From contig CALUVL010000009.1 of NCBI GenBank assembly GCA_944324225.1, positions 1-64,000 of the forward strand: a DNA stretch of 64,000 bases. The letters run 5' to 3'. The notes beneath the pieces are model-generated. The model was not told the DNA's origin and searched no databases. It was given only the letters and a program-made list of their open reading frames with translations. How positions within the stretch are numbered: the first letter of the stretch is position 1; each line of letters opens with the position of its first letter. The DNA is from Candidatus Gastranaerophilales bacterium. Its GTDB lineage: Bacteria; Cyanobacteriota; Vampirovibrionia; Gastranaerophilales; Gastranaerophilaceae. The translations under genes and the position numbers were made by a program. Of the stretch, positions 54,228 to 63,184 are shown piece after piece.

Positions 54228-54772
54228 ATTAGAAAATTCGCAATTCCGAGTAGCGCAAGCCCGATTATTACAGTGAAAATTGTCATTATAAGATAAAACG
54301 GATCAAGTTTGTTTGTCGTGTGCATTGAATATATTTTTTCAAGCACGTTTTTTGCATAATCTTCTTTAAGCTCATTTTTAGTCTTGTCAAATGATGAGTG
54401 AAGCAGTCGTTTGAAAGTGTAAAAATTTTCCAAATCTTTTCGTGCAATTGGATTTGAAATGGCTATTTTTCTGATTTTTATGTTTTCATCGTCGCTTAGT
54501 TCATTATCTATGTATGCAGACAGATTTGCTCGAAATTCTTCATATCTTTTTTGTGCGTATTCATCCTGCACATAATTATTATCATCATTGATTTTTTTAG
54601 AGATTTCGTTAAAATTTTTTGCAATTTTTATAAGCTTTAAGTATTTATTATTGCATTTGGGGCAAATACTAAGATGGTATTCTACATAATTTTTAAGTGG
54701 ATTATTAAGTTTGTTTTCTACATAATAGGTAAGCAGGGCGCACACCTGATCACAGGTTAATTCTTTTTGCAT
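54224..54772 (-). CDS. membrane anti-sigma factor with zinc-finger motif
   Basis: The 182 residues start at ATG 54772, where AAGGAG sits six bases upstream (an ATG at 54787, directly after the sigma stop, lacks a site). The N-terminal zinc-finger motif His-x3-Cys-x2-Cys is present as YHLSICPKCNN, typical of ZAS anti-sigma factors. A second ZAS-like helical region without the Cys pair follows (LSAYIDNELSDDE). The C-terminus carries one membrane span (FYLIMTIFTVIIGLALLGIA). It should hold the upstream ECF sigma at the membrane until a signal causes release or proteolysis. Confidence 0.85.
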   Translation of the reverse strand: MQKELTCDQVCALLTYYVENKLNNPLKNYVEYHLSICPKCNNKYLKLIKIAKNFNEISKKINDDNNYVQDEYAQKRYEEFRANLSAYIDNELSDDENIKIRKIAISNPIARKDLENFYTFKRLLHSSFDKTKNELKEDYAKNVLEKIYSMHTTNKLDPFYLIMTIFTVIIGLALLGIANFLI

Positions 54773-54787
54773 ATATTCTCCTTTCAT

Positions 54788-55387
54788 TTAGATATAAGCC
54801 TTTAGACCTTCCTGAAGTTTGCATCTGGCTCTTGCAATTCTTGATTTAACAGTTCCGACACTTGAGTGGGTTGCCTTTGCAATTTCTTCGTAACTCAGCC
54901 CCTGTAGTTCTCTTAATACAATGGCAATTCTGAAAGGTTCGGGCAGGCGGCGGATGGACTCCTTAATTATTTTTTCAAGTTCATTTGAAAGACATTTTTC
55001 GTGCGGTTTGCATTTGTTATCCGGAATCAGTGACAAGATATCCAGATCAGAATTTTCACAGTCATTTGTTTCAATTGACACGGTGTCAGGTTTTCTTGAA
55101 GATTTTCTGAGTTCATCATAAAAAAGATTTGTTATTATGGTATTCAGCCAGCTTTTGAAGTGCTTTGGATTTTTTAAATTTGAAATATTTTTTGCAACAC
55201 GCATCAGTGCTTCCTGTGTCAAATCAGAGATGTTCTCACGTTTGTCCGTAAGATACGAAAAAGCTGCAAAAACATTTTTTTGTTCTCGCTTAATCAGTTC
55301 TTCAAGGGCTTTTAGATCATTTTGCTGTGACAAAACGACAAGCTCCTCCAGTGACATTTTTTTGTATTGCAGTTTCGGGGCAGACAT
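54788..55387 (-). CDS. ECF-type RNA polymerase sigma factor
   Basis: The 199-residue protein has sigma region 2 (ISDLTQEALMRVAKNISNL, FKSWLNTIITNLFYDELRK) and region 4 (LPEPFRIAIVLRELQGLSYEEIAKATHSSVGTVKSRIARAR) without regions 1 and 3, which defines the ECF/RpoE class. AAGGAG precedes ATG. It is followed immediately by its anti-sigma gene, the common ECF arrangement, and the pair usually autoregulates. The signal is not deducible; envelope stress is the usual guess given the membrane anti-sigma. Confidence 0.92.
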   Translation of the reverse strand: MSAPKLQYKKMSLEELVVLSQQNDLKALEELIKREQKNVFAAFSYLTDKRENISDLTQEALMRVAKNISNLKNPKHFKSWLNTIITNLFYDELRKSSRKPDTVSIETNDCENSDLDILSLIPDNKCKPHEKCLSNELEKIIKESIRRLPEPFRIAIVLRELQGLSYEEIAKATHSSVGTVKSRIARARCKLQEGLKAYI

Positions 55388-55484
55388 AAATTTCTCCTTA
55401 CTCTAATAGTAAGGAATATTTCTGCGGAATTGCTTGTACTTATGCTTATAGTCTGCGGGCAATATTATTTTTATATAAATAATA

Positions 55485-56726
55485 TTATTCAGCGGAAATA
55501 TAGCCCCTTAGTGCGGTGTAGGCCGCTACATAAGGGGATGCAAGATAAATAAATCCTTTTGTATTGCCCATTCTGCCCTGAAAATTTCTGTTTTGTGTTG
55601 CAAGGCAAACTTCACCGTCTGCAAGAGTTCCTGCATGAACCCCGACACAAGGCCCGCATCCCGGAGGAAGTATTGCTGCATTGGCCTCAACAAAAATATT
55701 TATAAGTCCTTCATCAAGCGCTTTAAGGTAAACATCTTTTGATGCCGGACAAATTAAAAGTCTTACATCAGGATTTGCTTTTTTGCCTTTTAGAATATCC
55801 GCAACAACTCTTAAATCTTCAATTCTGCCGTTTGTGCAGGTCCCGATAAATACCTGATCTACTTTGACATTGCCAAGTTCTTCTGCCGGTTTTGTATTAT
55901 CAACTGTGTGCGGACAGGAAACAGTATGTTTTATGTCTTCTGCATTAATTTTTATAATTCTTTCATAAACAGCATCAGAATCAGGCTTTATTGAGCGGAA
56001 TTTGTCTTCACGGCCTCTGGATTTTAAATATTCTTTTGTTTTTTCGTCCGCAACAAAAAGACCGGCCTTAGCACCCGCTTCAACTGCCATATTCGCAAGA
56101 GTGAAGCGTTCTGACATTTCCATATTGTCAATAGTGTCGCCGCAGAATTCTAATGCTTTGTATGTGGCACCGTCTGCGCCAATCATTCCGATAAGATGAA
56201 GCATTAAATCTTTAGAACAAATTCCGGGTTTGAATTTCCCTGTTACTTCAATTTTGAAGGTCGCAGGAACCTTAAGCCATGTTTTACCGAGAGCCATGGC
56301 AACAGCAATATCCGTTGACCCCATTCCTGTTGCAAAAGCGCCCAGAGCACCTGATGTACAGGTGTGAGAATCTGCTCCGACAAGAATTTCACACGGATTA
56401 ACAAAAGTTTCTACAAGCCTTTGGTGGCAAACACCTGCACCAACATCAGATAATATCGCTCCGTATTCTTTTGAAAAATCTCTTAAGACTGTATGAGTGT
56501 TGGAAAGCTCTTTTCTGGGGCTTGGAGAAGCGTGATCTATGAATAAAATAGTTCTTTCAGGATTGTTTAGTTTTGATTTGCCGAGTTTTTTAAATTCTTG
56601 AACAGTTAAAGGGCCTGTGCCGTCCTGTACAGCACAAACATCAACTTTTGCTATGACAAGTTCTCCTGCTTTAACCTGTTTTCCAGCATGTTCTGAAATT
56701 ATTTTTTCTGCTAAAGTCTGCCCCAT
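55485..56726 (-). CDS. leuC: 3-isopropylmalate dehydratase large subunit
   Basis: LeuC isomerises 2- to 3-isopropylmalate using a [4Fe-4S] cluster. The 413 residues match the short (class 2) LeuC/HacA form. Cluster ligands are in FIGTCTNGRIEDLR and PPGCGPCVGVHAG. VGADSHTCTSGALGAFATGMGSTD is the substrate block. The small subunit gene leuD is not adjacent. AAAGGAG precedes ATG. A homoaconitase-like activity cannot be excluded from sequence. Confidence 0.92.
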   Translation of the reverse strand: MGQTLAEKIISEHAGKQVKAGELVIAKVDVCAVQDGTGPLTVQEFKKLGKSKLNNPERTILFIDHASPSPRKELSNTHTVLRDFSKEYGAILSDVGAGVCHQRLVETFVNPCEILVGADSHTCTSGALGAFATGMGSTDIAVAMALGKTWLKVPATFKIEVTGKFKPGICSKDLMLHLIGMIGADGATYKALEFCGDTIDNMEMSERFTLANMAVEAGAKAGLFVADEKTKEYLKSRGREDKFRSIKPDSDAVYERIIKINAEDIKHTVSCPHTVDNTKPAEELGNVKVDQVFIGTCTNGRIEDLRVVADILKGKKANPDVRLLICPASKDVYLKALDEGLINIFVEANAAILPPGCGPCVGVHAGTLADGEVCLATQNRNFQGRMGNTKGFIYLASPYVAAYTALRGYISAE

Positions 56727-56781
56727 AGTTTCTCCTTTATTTTTCTTTAAATTTTATCACAAAAAGATTTTTCTTAATACA

Positions 56782-56814
56782 AAAAAGTTTTGGGTTATTC
56801 TTCCAAAACTTTTT
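56782..56814 (-). terminator. terminator of the FSG-tag lipoprotein-like gene
   Basis: AAAAAGTTTTGG (56782-56793) pairs perfectly over 12 bp with CCAAAACTTTTT (56803-56814), loop nine bases. On the minus strand it ends in CTTTTTT, right after the stop of the gene at 56842. Confidence 0.85.
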
Positions 56815-56841
56815 GCTTTATATGTTATTTACTTGATGTTT

Positions 56842-57771
56842 TTATTTTTCTTCAGAAATTGCGGTGAGCACATCAAAGTGCGAAAGTTTAGACTCTGTGC
56901 CGTCTGCGTCTTTTGCGTCAACGGAATTTCCTGAACCATTTGCTGTGTAGGTTGCATCAAGTTCGAAAGTGTTTCCTTCTGCTGTTTTGAATTTAGAAAT
57001 TGTGCTGCCGTCTCTTGTGAGAAGATAACTTGTTTCTCTTGCGGAACTTCCTTTCGGATATACTTCAACAAGAAGGTTATTTTCTCCGGCTGAAGTTAAG
57101 TGAAGTTCTTTTTCAATATATGAGTTGTTATCTCCTATTGTAGTTAAATCCATTTTTACAATATTTGAATTTTCGTCGTAACCGTTGTATTTAATCTGAT
57201 TTACAACACCATTTTTTTCATCTAGCCATGTTATCTGTGCAGGAATCATATTATAATCAAAAGCTTTTGTTGCAACATATTCTTCTGTCAGATTTTTTGA
57301 CTCAAGCCCCATAGCATCTATAAAGTTCAAAACGGTTTGAAGTTCTGCGGATTTGTGTGCATTATCAGGAACATAAACTATACCCGGTGAGAATGTTACA
57401 TTGCCGATATTTACTGTATCTCCGTTTTCAATTTTGTATCTTGGCATTCTCAGTGCCGGAGTTTTGTATGTTATACCGTTGATTATTGTATCAGGTTTGT
57501 TATCCGTGCTGTCGTTTGGTATTGGCGGATCAATATGATTCGGGTGATTGCAATCTTCTTCAGTAAATTCTTTTTCGCAGGATGTAAACAAAGCAGGTGT
57601 AAATGCTATTGCTGATGCCAGTGCTAAAGATTTTGCGGCATTCTTAAGCAGAACATCAGTTGCTTCACTTCTTTTTTGTTCTCCAGAAAAAGCAGGTTGA
57701 GAGTTTCTTTTTTGAAGTTTTATATTTCTGTTTTGAAAAACATTAAAAGCTGAAATTGGCTGAATATTCAT
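56842..57771 (-). CDS. unknown protein with FSG tag followed by a lipobox-like segment
   Basis: The 309-residue protein begins with a polar leader ending in QPAFSG (F28-S29-G30), the tag shared by other unknown proteins. A hydrophobic segment follows, SLALASAIAFTPALFTSC (about residues 48-65), whose end looks like a lipoprotein signal, with Cys65 as the modified residue and a charged, acidic sequence after it. The remainder is beta-rich and contains Gly/Asn/Thr-rich repeats of short strands (TFSPGIVYVPDN, GVVNQIKYNGYDEN, KTAEGNTFELDATYT), consistent with an extracytoplasmic domain. GGAG precedes ATG. Function unknown. Confidence 0.65.
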   Translation of the reverse strand: MNIQPISAFNVFQNRNIKLQKRNSQPAFSGEQKRSEATDVLLKNAAKSLALASAIAFTPALFTSCEKEFTEEDCNHPNHIDPPIPNDSTDNKPDTIINGITYKTPALRMPRYKIENGDTVNIGNVTFSPGIVYVPDNAHKSAELQTVLNFIDAMGLESKNLTEEYVATKAFDYNMIPAQITWLDEKNGVVNQIKYNGYDENSNIVKMDLTTIGDNNSYIEKELHLTSAGENNLLVEVYPKGSSARETSYLLTRDGSTISKFKTAEGNTFELDATYTANGSGNSVDAKDADGTESKLSHFDVLTAISEEK

Positions 57772-57858
57772 TGATTTCTCCTTTTTAATTCTTCAATGTC
57801 TTTTTAAAATTTAAAAATATTTTTTTTTGCTTGATTATGAAGAATTATTTACATAAAT

Positions 57859-59163
57859 TTAGACAATTTTATGAGGCATTGTCAAAAGATTAGATTCTAA
57901 ACGCTCTTTAATCGCTCCTTCCGGTTCATAATATGGAGATACAGTCATTATTTTTGCTGCTATATCAGGATAATAATAGATAAACCGGAGTTCGCTGTCG
58001 GTCAGCGGCTGCTGTGTATGAACGTTTGCGTATCTTGCAAGTTCAAGAATGTTTCTGGCTTCATGTTCATCTTTAAATTCAAGTTCAAGATTTTCGTAAA
58101 CGTTTCTGAACCCTTTAATTCCGCCGTATTCGCCTGTAGTAATCATTCTTCCGGTTTCAATGATTTCAGGTTCGCCTCTTCCAAGTTCTTCAAAGTCATA
58201 TAATTCGTAATTTCTTCTATCTTTGAGTGCCCCGTCTGCATGGATGCCTGACTCATGCGCAAATGCATTATCGCCGACAGCAGGCTGGTTTATCGGAATC
58301 GGAACTCTAAAGGCATATGATGTATATTTTGCAAGTTTCCAAATTTTACTTAAATCGATATTTTCATCTATCAAGTATTTATTTTTAAATCCTGCTGATT
58401 TCATAACTGCAAGAAGGCATGAGGCAAGATCTGCATTTCCTGCTCGTTCTCCCATTCCGTTTATTGCTGTGTTTATATAAGCATCAACCCCTGCATCAAC
58501 GGCGGCTTTTGCACCCATAACAGAACAAGCCGCAGCCATTCCAAGATCATTGTGGTAATGAAGTTCAATCGGCATCTGAACGGCTTTTGCTATTGTATAA
58601 ATTCTGTCATAAGTCGTTTGCGGGTCTTCATACCCTAAAGTGTCACAGTAACGGAATCTGTGTGCTCCGCATTTTTTTGCTTCGGAAGCATATCTGATTA
58701 AATAATTTATGTCGCTTCTTGAAGCGTCTTCAGCATTGACGCCTATTGTTTGCGCACCTTTTGAAACTGCGCATTCAACAGCTTCACAGGTCATTTTTAT
58801 GATATCGTCAGGTGTTTTTTTACCAAGATACTTACCGTTTATCATTTGTTCTGATGTTGATTGTGAGAGGTTCAGATGCTTTAACTTCGGAACGTTTTTG
58901 AATGAAAGTTCTACGTCGTCCGCAATTCCTCTCATCCAGCCCGAAAGTTTTGTCTTTGTAATAACTTTTCTCTCTACAAGTTCAAGGTTGCCGTTAAGAT
59001 AATTTATTTCGTGGCTTGTTGTCGGAAATCCAAATTCCGACTGGGTAATTCCCATATCATCAAGCATTAAGTTAATGATTGTCTTTTGGAGTTTGGCAAG
59101 CCCCAGCCTTGAAGTCTGCACACCATCCCTGTTTGTAACGTCCACAAAATAAATATTAGCCAT
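57859..59163 (-). CDS. LeuA/NifV-family acyl-CoA:2-oxoacid synthase
   Basis: The 434-residue protein belongs to the DRE-TIM metallolyase superfamily, the alpha-isopropylmalate, citramalate and homocitrate synthases. The start is DVTNRDGVQTS, the metal-binding His pair is in HYHNDLGMAAA, and INGMGERAGNADL and AFAHESGIHADGALK are hallmark blocks. The nearby leuC on the same strand favours 2-isopropylmalate synthase in leucine formation, but the HESGIHADG form is closest to homocitrate synthase/NifV types, so specificity is open. It lacks the long C-terminal allosteric domain of classical LeuA. AAAGGA precedes ATG. Confidence 0.85.
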   Translation of the reverse strand: MANIYFVDVTNRDGVQTSRLGLAKLQKTIINLMLDDMGITQSEFGFPTTSHEINYLNGNLELVERKVITKTKLSGWMRGIADDVELSFKNVPKLKHLNLSQSTSEQMINGKYLGKKTPDDIIKMTCEAVECAVSKGAQTIGVNAEDASRSDINYLIRYASEAKKCGAHRFRYCDTLGYEDPQTTYDRIYTIAKAVQMPIELHYHNDLGMAAACSVMGAKAAVDAGVDAYINTAINGMGERAGNADLASCLLAVMKSAGFKNKYLIDENIDLSKIWKLAKYTSYAFRVPIPINQPAVGDNAFAHESGIHADGALKDRRNYELYDFEELGRGEPEIIETGRMITTGEYGGIKGFRNVYENLELEFKDEHEARNILELARYANVHTQQPLTDSELRFIYYYPDIAAKIMTVSPYYEPEGAIKERLESNLLTMPHKIV

Positions 59164-59279
59164 AACGTTTCCTTTCTTTTTCAGTATTATACACTAAATA
59201 TATCTAAATAACTTGCTTTTTTATATAAACTTAATTAAAATGAATATTATAGTTCAGGCTTGGTTGTTAAGAAAGAAAC

Positions 59280-60875
59280 ATGGCTACAGATACAAAAATA
59301 TTACAGAAAAAGATTAATAAAGAATATAAAGGCGGTAACGTAAAAAACGCAATTGAGCTTTGTCAGATAGGGCTTCAGGAAGATCCTACAAACGCTGATT
59401 TGCACCTGAGGCTCGGCGATTTATATTTGGCATGGCATCTTGATATCTATAATTCAGCCCAATATATCGACGAGGCAATTACTGAATATCAACGTGCAAT
59501 GGAAACTTATATTGATTCGGCTGAAATTTACTATAAAATAGGCCGTGCACATTTCTACAAAGGAGATCTTGATAAGGCAATTAATTATCTTGACATGGCA
59601 ATCTCAAAAGATAATAAATTCGCAAAGGCATATTATCTTCTTGCAGAAACTTACACTAAAAAAGCACATTTTTTGGAAGCCTCCATGAACGCTAAAAAAG
59701 CGATTAAGTACATGCCTTTCAGAAATTCATGTGCGCATTTTCTTCTTTCAAATCTTTACAGCGTTTCGTCTTTCAGATCATTTAAAAATAAAATCAAAGC
59801 AAATTTTGAATTTATCTTGTCTGTTTTAACTCTTCCGTTTGATATTCAAGCCATTGAAAACGTTGTAAGAACCATTTCTTATTTTAAATTTTTCCCTATA
59901 CTTGCAAAAGGTTTTTACATGGTGCATACCAGAAGCGTTGATGCCGCAATTGACACTTATATAAAAGCTATTGAAAAAGCTCCGGGGTTTGTTCCTTTGT
60001 ATTGTCTGCTCGGGGATATTTACAGAAGCCTCGGAAGATTTGATGACGCAATCACAGAATACAAAATGGCGATATGGCTTGATTGTTTGAATATAGAGGC
60101 CTACAGACATCTTTGCCAGGCTTATGAGGAACTTGGAGACTATGATAGTGCTGTAGAAATTTATCAGAAGCTAATCCAGATTATGCCTAATATGCCGGAT
60201 GTACATTCAAATTTAGCTAATATCCTTTATATTAAGGGTGATGTTGAAGGCGCTATTTCGCATTTTCAAACAGCGGTTACTCTTAATCCACGTAAGCAAT
60301 GGACTAGTATTATTAACCAGACTTTAGGATTTGTGTATCAGGAATCTAAAAATGATATTAATGCAGCGATTACTTCTTATCAAAGTGCTTATCTTCTAAC
60401 TCCTGAAGATATTGATATCTATGTGAATTTGGGAAGTGCTTTTTATGATAAAGAGGATTATGACAATGCTCTGACTGTTTACAGAAATGCACTGGAGCTT
60501 GACCCAAAAAATGCCAAAATTCACTGTAACCTTGGATTTCTCTACTGGGGCAAGGGTGACATTGATGAAGCAATCAAAGAATATGAAATGTCTATTGAAT
60601 ATGATCCAAATTATGATATTGCATATAATAATCTTGGTGTAATTTATCTTGATGATTTGGGCAGAGTACAAAAAGCTATAGAACTCTTCAAAAAATCTGT
60701 TGAGTGCAACCCTAATTATGCGCTTGCACATTTTAATTTAGCCCGCGCAATCACAATCACAGGCGACAAAATTGAAGCCGCTAAACTCTATCAGATTGCG
60801 CAGGATATTAATAAAATTACAAACGAAATTGACCCGCAGGATATCATTGATAAAATTAACGGGCTGTTTTCATAG
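59280..60875 (+). CDS. TPR-repeat protein
   Basis: The 531-residue cytoplasmic protein is largely tetratricopeptide repeats (about ten), with recurring AxxxYxxAIxxxPxxxxxxxNLGxxY patterns, for example DAYFNLGxxY-like NLGVIYLDDLGRVQKAIELF. No signal peptide or membrane span. A middle stretch (about 165-220) is less repeat-like and hydrophobic. GAAAGAAAC lies before ATG, a weak ribosome site. TPR arrays bind protein partners; none can be named. It is unrelated in detail to the TPR protein at 152. Confidence 0.85.
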   Translation: MATDTKILQKKINKEYKGGNVKNAIELCQIGLQEDPTNADLHLRLGDLYLAWHLDIYNSAQYIDEAITEYQRAMETYIDSAEIYYKIGRAHFYKGDLDKAINYLDMAISKDNKFAKAYYLLAETYTKKAHFLEASMNAKKAIKYMPFRNSCAHFLLSNLYSVSSFRSFKNKIKANFEFILSVLTLPFDIQAIENVVRTISYFKFFPILAKGFYMVHTRSVDAAIDTYIKAIEKAPGFVPLYCLLGDIYRSLGRFDDAITEYKMAIWLDCLNIEAYRHLCQAYEELGDYDSAVEIYQKLIQIMPNMPDVHSNLANILYIKGDVEGAISHFQTAVTLNPRKQWTSIINQTLGFVYQESKNDINAAITSYQSAYLLTPEDIDIYVNLGSAFYDKEDYDNALTVYRNALELDPKNAKIHCNLGFLYWGKGDIDEAIKEYEMSIEYDPNYDIAYNNLGVIYLDDLGRVQKAIELFKKSVECNPNYALAHFNLARAITITGDKIEAAKLYQIAQDINKITNEIDPQDIIDKINGLFS

Positions 60876-60908
60876 TTTTTACGCTTTTCTAATTATAAAA
60901 TGGCTGCG

Positions 60909-61229
60909 TTACTTCTTAAAAGTAATTTTATCTGTTTGCGGCATGAAAAGTTCTTTAAAAAATTCCTGTATTGTACAGTCTTTCCTTTTGCCGTTAAACA
61001 TTAAATTAATTGCACTTTTGATGTTTTCTTTTCCAGTTTGTGTAAGCTTGCCGGATTTATCAAAATTGTCAGGCATTATTTTCCTGATAAATTGATCTGT
61101 AACGTTTCCTCTCAAGCCTTGTTCAAATACCATGTTTTCAGCAACATCCTTGTATTTTTTTGCTCCGAGGGTAAAATTTTTTCTGAAATCATTTATATCA
61201 GCCTTTAAAATCGAAACATTTTTTATCAT
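60909..61229 (-). CDS. small unknown soluble protein
   Basis: The 106-residue protein has a strong AGGAG ribosome site. It is basic and helical with no signal peptide. The N-terminus contains NFTLG (F19 ... G22), which only loosely resembles the F-x-G tag of other unknown proteins here. The C-terminal half has KENIKSAINLMFNGKRKDCTIQEFF. No family recognised. It faces the TPR gene with a 33-base gap. Confidence 0.6.
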   Translation of the reverse strand: MIKNVSILKADINDFRKNFTLGAKKYKDVAENMVFEQGLRGNVTDQFIRKIMPDNFDKSGKLTQTGKENIKSAINLMFNGKRKDCTIQEFFKELFMPQTDKITFKK

Positions 61230-61301
61230 TTGTAAAACTCCTTATAAAATATATTAAAGCACAGAAATATGAAAAGAAGTTTTATTATTTTGAATTGTAA
61301 T

Positions 61302-63101
61302 TTAGATTGTTACATTTTCGGAAGGTTCAAAGGCTTTTACTGGCAGAATAAATCCGAATGTTGAACCTTTTCCGACTTCTGATTGTACAAAAACTTTTCC
61401 GCCATGATGTTTTTCTATTGTTGTTTGAACAAGATTTAATCCAAGTCCTGTTCCTTTTATTGTGTGTGTGTTGTTTTCTACTCTGTAAAATCTGTCGAAA
61501 ATTTTCTTTTGATGTTCTGGCGCAATACCGCAGCCCTGATCTGTTACGCTCACCTTAACTTCATCTGTGTCTTTTAGATTTTCAATCTTTACGGTGATTT
61601 TGCCGTTTTCCGGTGAATATTTAATCGCATTTGACAGAAGATTAGTTAAAGCTCGTTCTATACTGTCGTAGTTCAATTCAACTTCCGGAATGTCGCCGTC
61701 TTTGGAAATTTCTATTGTCAGATGATGTTCTTCAGTCAAAACATTCATCTGATTTGCACATTCCTCAACCAGACGAACAATATTTACAGGCTCTTTTTCA
61801 AGCACTGTGTCCGCTTCAAGTTTTGAAAAGTCCAGAATGTCATTTACCATTCTGTTTAGCCTTATAATTTCCTGATTGATTGTTCCTATAAATTCTTTCT
61901 GAGTTTCATAGTCAAATTCGTTTCCGTAATTGTAAAGCGTATCTATGTAGCTTCTTAAGACAGTTACGGGTGTTCTCAATTCATGCGAAACATTTGAGAT
62001 AAAATGTGCTCTCATTTGTTCCATTTCAGTTTCTTTGGTAACGTCAATCAATACAATAATATATCCGACATAATCGTTGCTTCTGGTAAACATTGGTGAA
62101 ATTATTGATTTGATAATTCTTTTATCTATTGTAATGTTAAATTCTATAGGTTTTGATGCAATAATCTCAAGCGGTGTATCTTTAAACTGTTCAATTTTAT
62201 CTTTAAAACAGAAGCTTCCGTCAGTGTCGCAGTATTGTTGGATTTCTGTGTTTAGAAGCGCATCCTCGCTTACTTCAAGGAGTTTTTGTGCGTGGTTATT
62301 GACAAGGACAACTTTGTCATTGTTGTCGCATACAACAACTCCGTTTGCAATGCTCATTAAAACGGCTTCGAGTTTATTCTTTTCAAGTGTAAGTTGTTCA
62401 ATATTTTGCTCTTCATATATGTGAAGACGGTTAGACATGTCGTTGAATTCGTTGAATAATTCCTTAACCTCATTTGAAACGTCCTGATCTTCAATTTTAT
62501 AGCCGAATTCACCGGTAGAAATCTTTTTTACACCTTCCTGAAGAATTCTGAGTTCACGGGTGATTAAGTAGGTGTTTATCAGAATTACAAAGGCAAACAC
62601 TACCCAGGCAATTACAAAGACAAATAGTAAGGAAGCCCGTGTCGTTGATGAAATCTGACTGATTACATTGCCGGAAAGTGCTACTGTTACTGTTCCGAGC
62701 GTTGTAACGTTTCCGTTTTTAATTCCTTCTAAAGGGGAAGTAACCGTAATATTCGCCTTTTTTATGTTTTTGTGAGTATCGTTTTTGCCTGAATAGATTA
62801 CATTTCCGTCTTTGTCCCGAAATTCGATTAGGACAATGTCATTATGGCTTTTAAGGATGCTTTCTGCATGATTTTTTAAAGTATTATTTGTATCTGCGTC
62901 GTTCAAACCATTAGTAAGTTCAATGCTTTCTATTGCAAGCATTTTTGATATTACCTGTCCGAAACTTTTGTAGCCGTCATTGAGTTTTTTTTGAATATTT
63001 ATAATTGCAAAAATGGCAATAAAAACTATTAAAACAGTACTCAAAAAAAGTCCCGTAATAATCAACCTGTTCTGCGTCGTTAAACTAACCTTGTCTCCCA
63101 T
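61302..63101 (-). CDS. sensor histidine kinase with HAMP and PAS domains
   Basis: The 599-residue protein has two membrane spans (about 10-31 and 158-180) bracketing a periplasmic sensor domain, a HAMP linker, a PAS domain (about 245-350, ISPMFTRSNDYVGYIIVLIDVTKE), then the HisKA dimerisation helix with the phosphorylated H373 in NVSHELRTPVTVLRSY. The ATPase domain has the N-box NLLSNAIKYSPENGK, G1 DQGCGIAPEHQKKIFDRFYR and G2 GTGLGLNLVQ. This is the PhoR/WalK/Hik33-like layout. The partner response regulator is not in the window. The promoter predicts a leaderless mRNA. Confidence 0.93.
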   Translation of the reverse strand: MGDKVSLTTQNRLIITGLFLSTVLIVFIAIFAIINIQKKLNDGYKSFGQVISKMLAIESIELTNGLNDADTNNTLKNHAESILKSHNDIVLIEFRDKDGNVIYSGKNDTHKNIKKANITVTSPLEGIKNGNVTTLGTVTVALSGNVISQISSTTRASLLFVFVIAWVVFAFVILINTYLITRELRILQEGVKKISTGEFGYKIEDQDVSNEVKELFNEFNDMSNRLHIYEEQNIEQLTLEKNKLEAVLMSIANGVVVCDNNDKVVLVNNHAQKLLEVSEDALLNTEIQQYCDTDGSFCFKDKIEQFKDTPLEIIASKPIEFNITIDKRIIKSIISPMFTRSNDYVGYIIVLIDVTKETEMEQMRAHFISNVSHELRTPVTVLRSYIDTLYNYGNEFDYETQKEFIGTINQEIIRLNRMVNDILDFSKLEADTVLEKEPVNIVRLVEECANQMNVLTEEHHLTIEISKDGDIPEVELNYDSIERALTNLLSNAIKYSPENGKITVKIENLKDTDEVKVSVTDQGCGIAPEHQKKIFDRFYRVENNTHTIKGTGLGLNLVQTTIEKHHGGKVFVQSEVGKGSTFGFILPVKAFEPSENVTI

Positions 63102-63107
63102 GCTTAA

Positions 63108-63116
63108 ATTATATCA
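63108..63116 (-). promoter_or_regulatory. extended -10 promoter giving a predicted leaderless kinase mRNA
   Basis: Minus strand: TGA then a perfect TATAAT (63113-63108), followed by six bases and the ATG at 63101. No clear -35 at 16-18 bases and no Shine-Dalgarno sequence before the start. Confidence 0.6.
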
Positions 63117-63138
63117 CCTAAAAATTACTTTGGCTAAT

Positions 63139-63175
63139 AAAAAACAAGAAGCGTTTTTATCACTCCTTGTTTTTT
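63139..63175 (-). terminator. terminator between the FAD-dependent gene and the sensor kinase
   Basis: AAAAAACAAG (63139-63148) pairs with CTTGTTTTTT (63166-63175) around a 17-base loop. The base-paired part is A/T-rich, so strength is moderate. On the minus strand it follows the stop of the oxidoreductase and ends in a T-run. Confidence 0.6.
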
Positions 63176-63184
63176 ATCTTGAAT

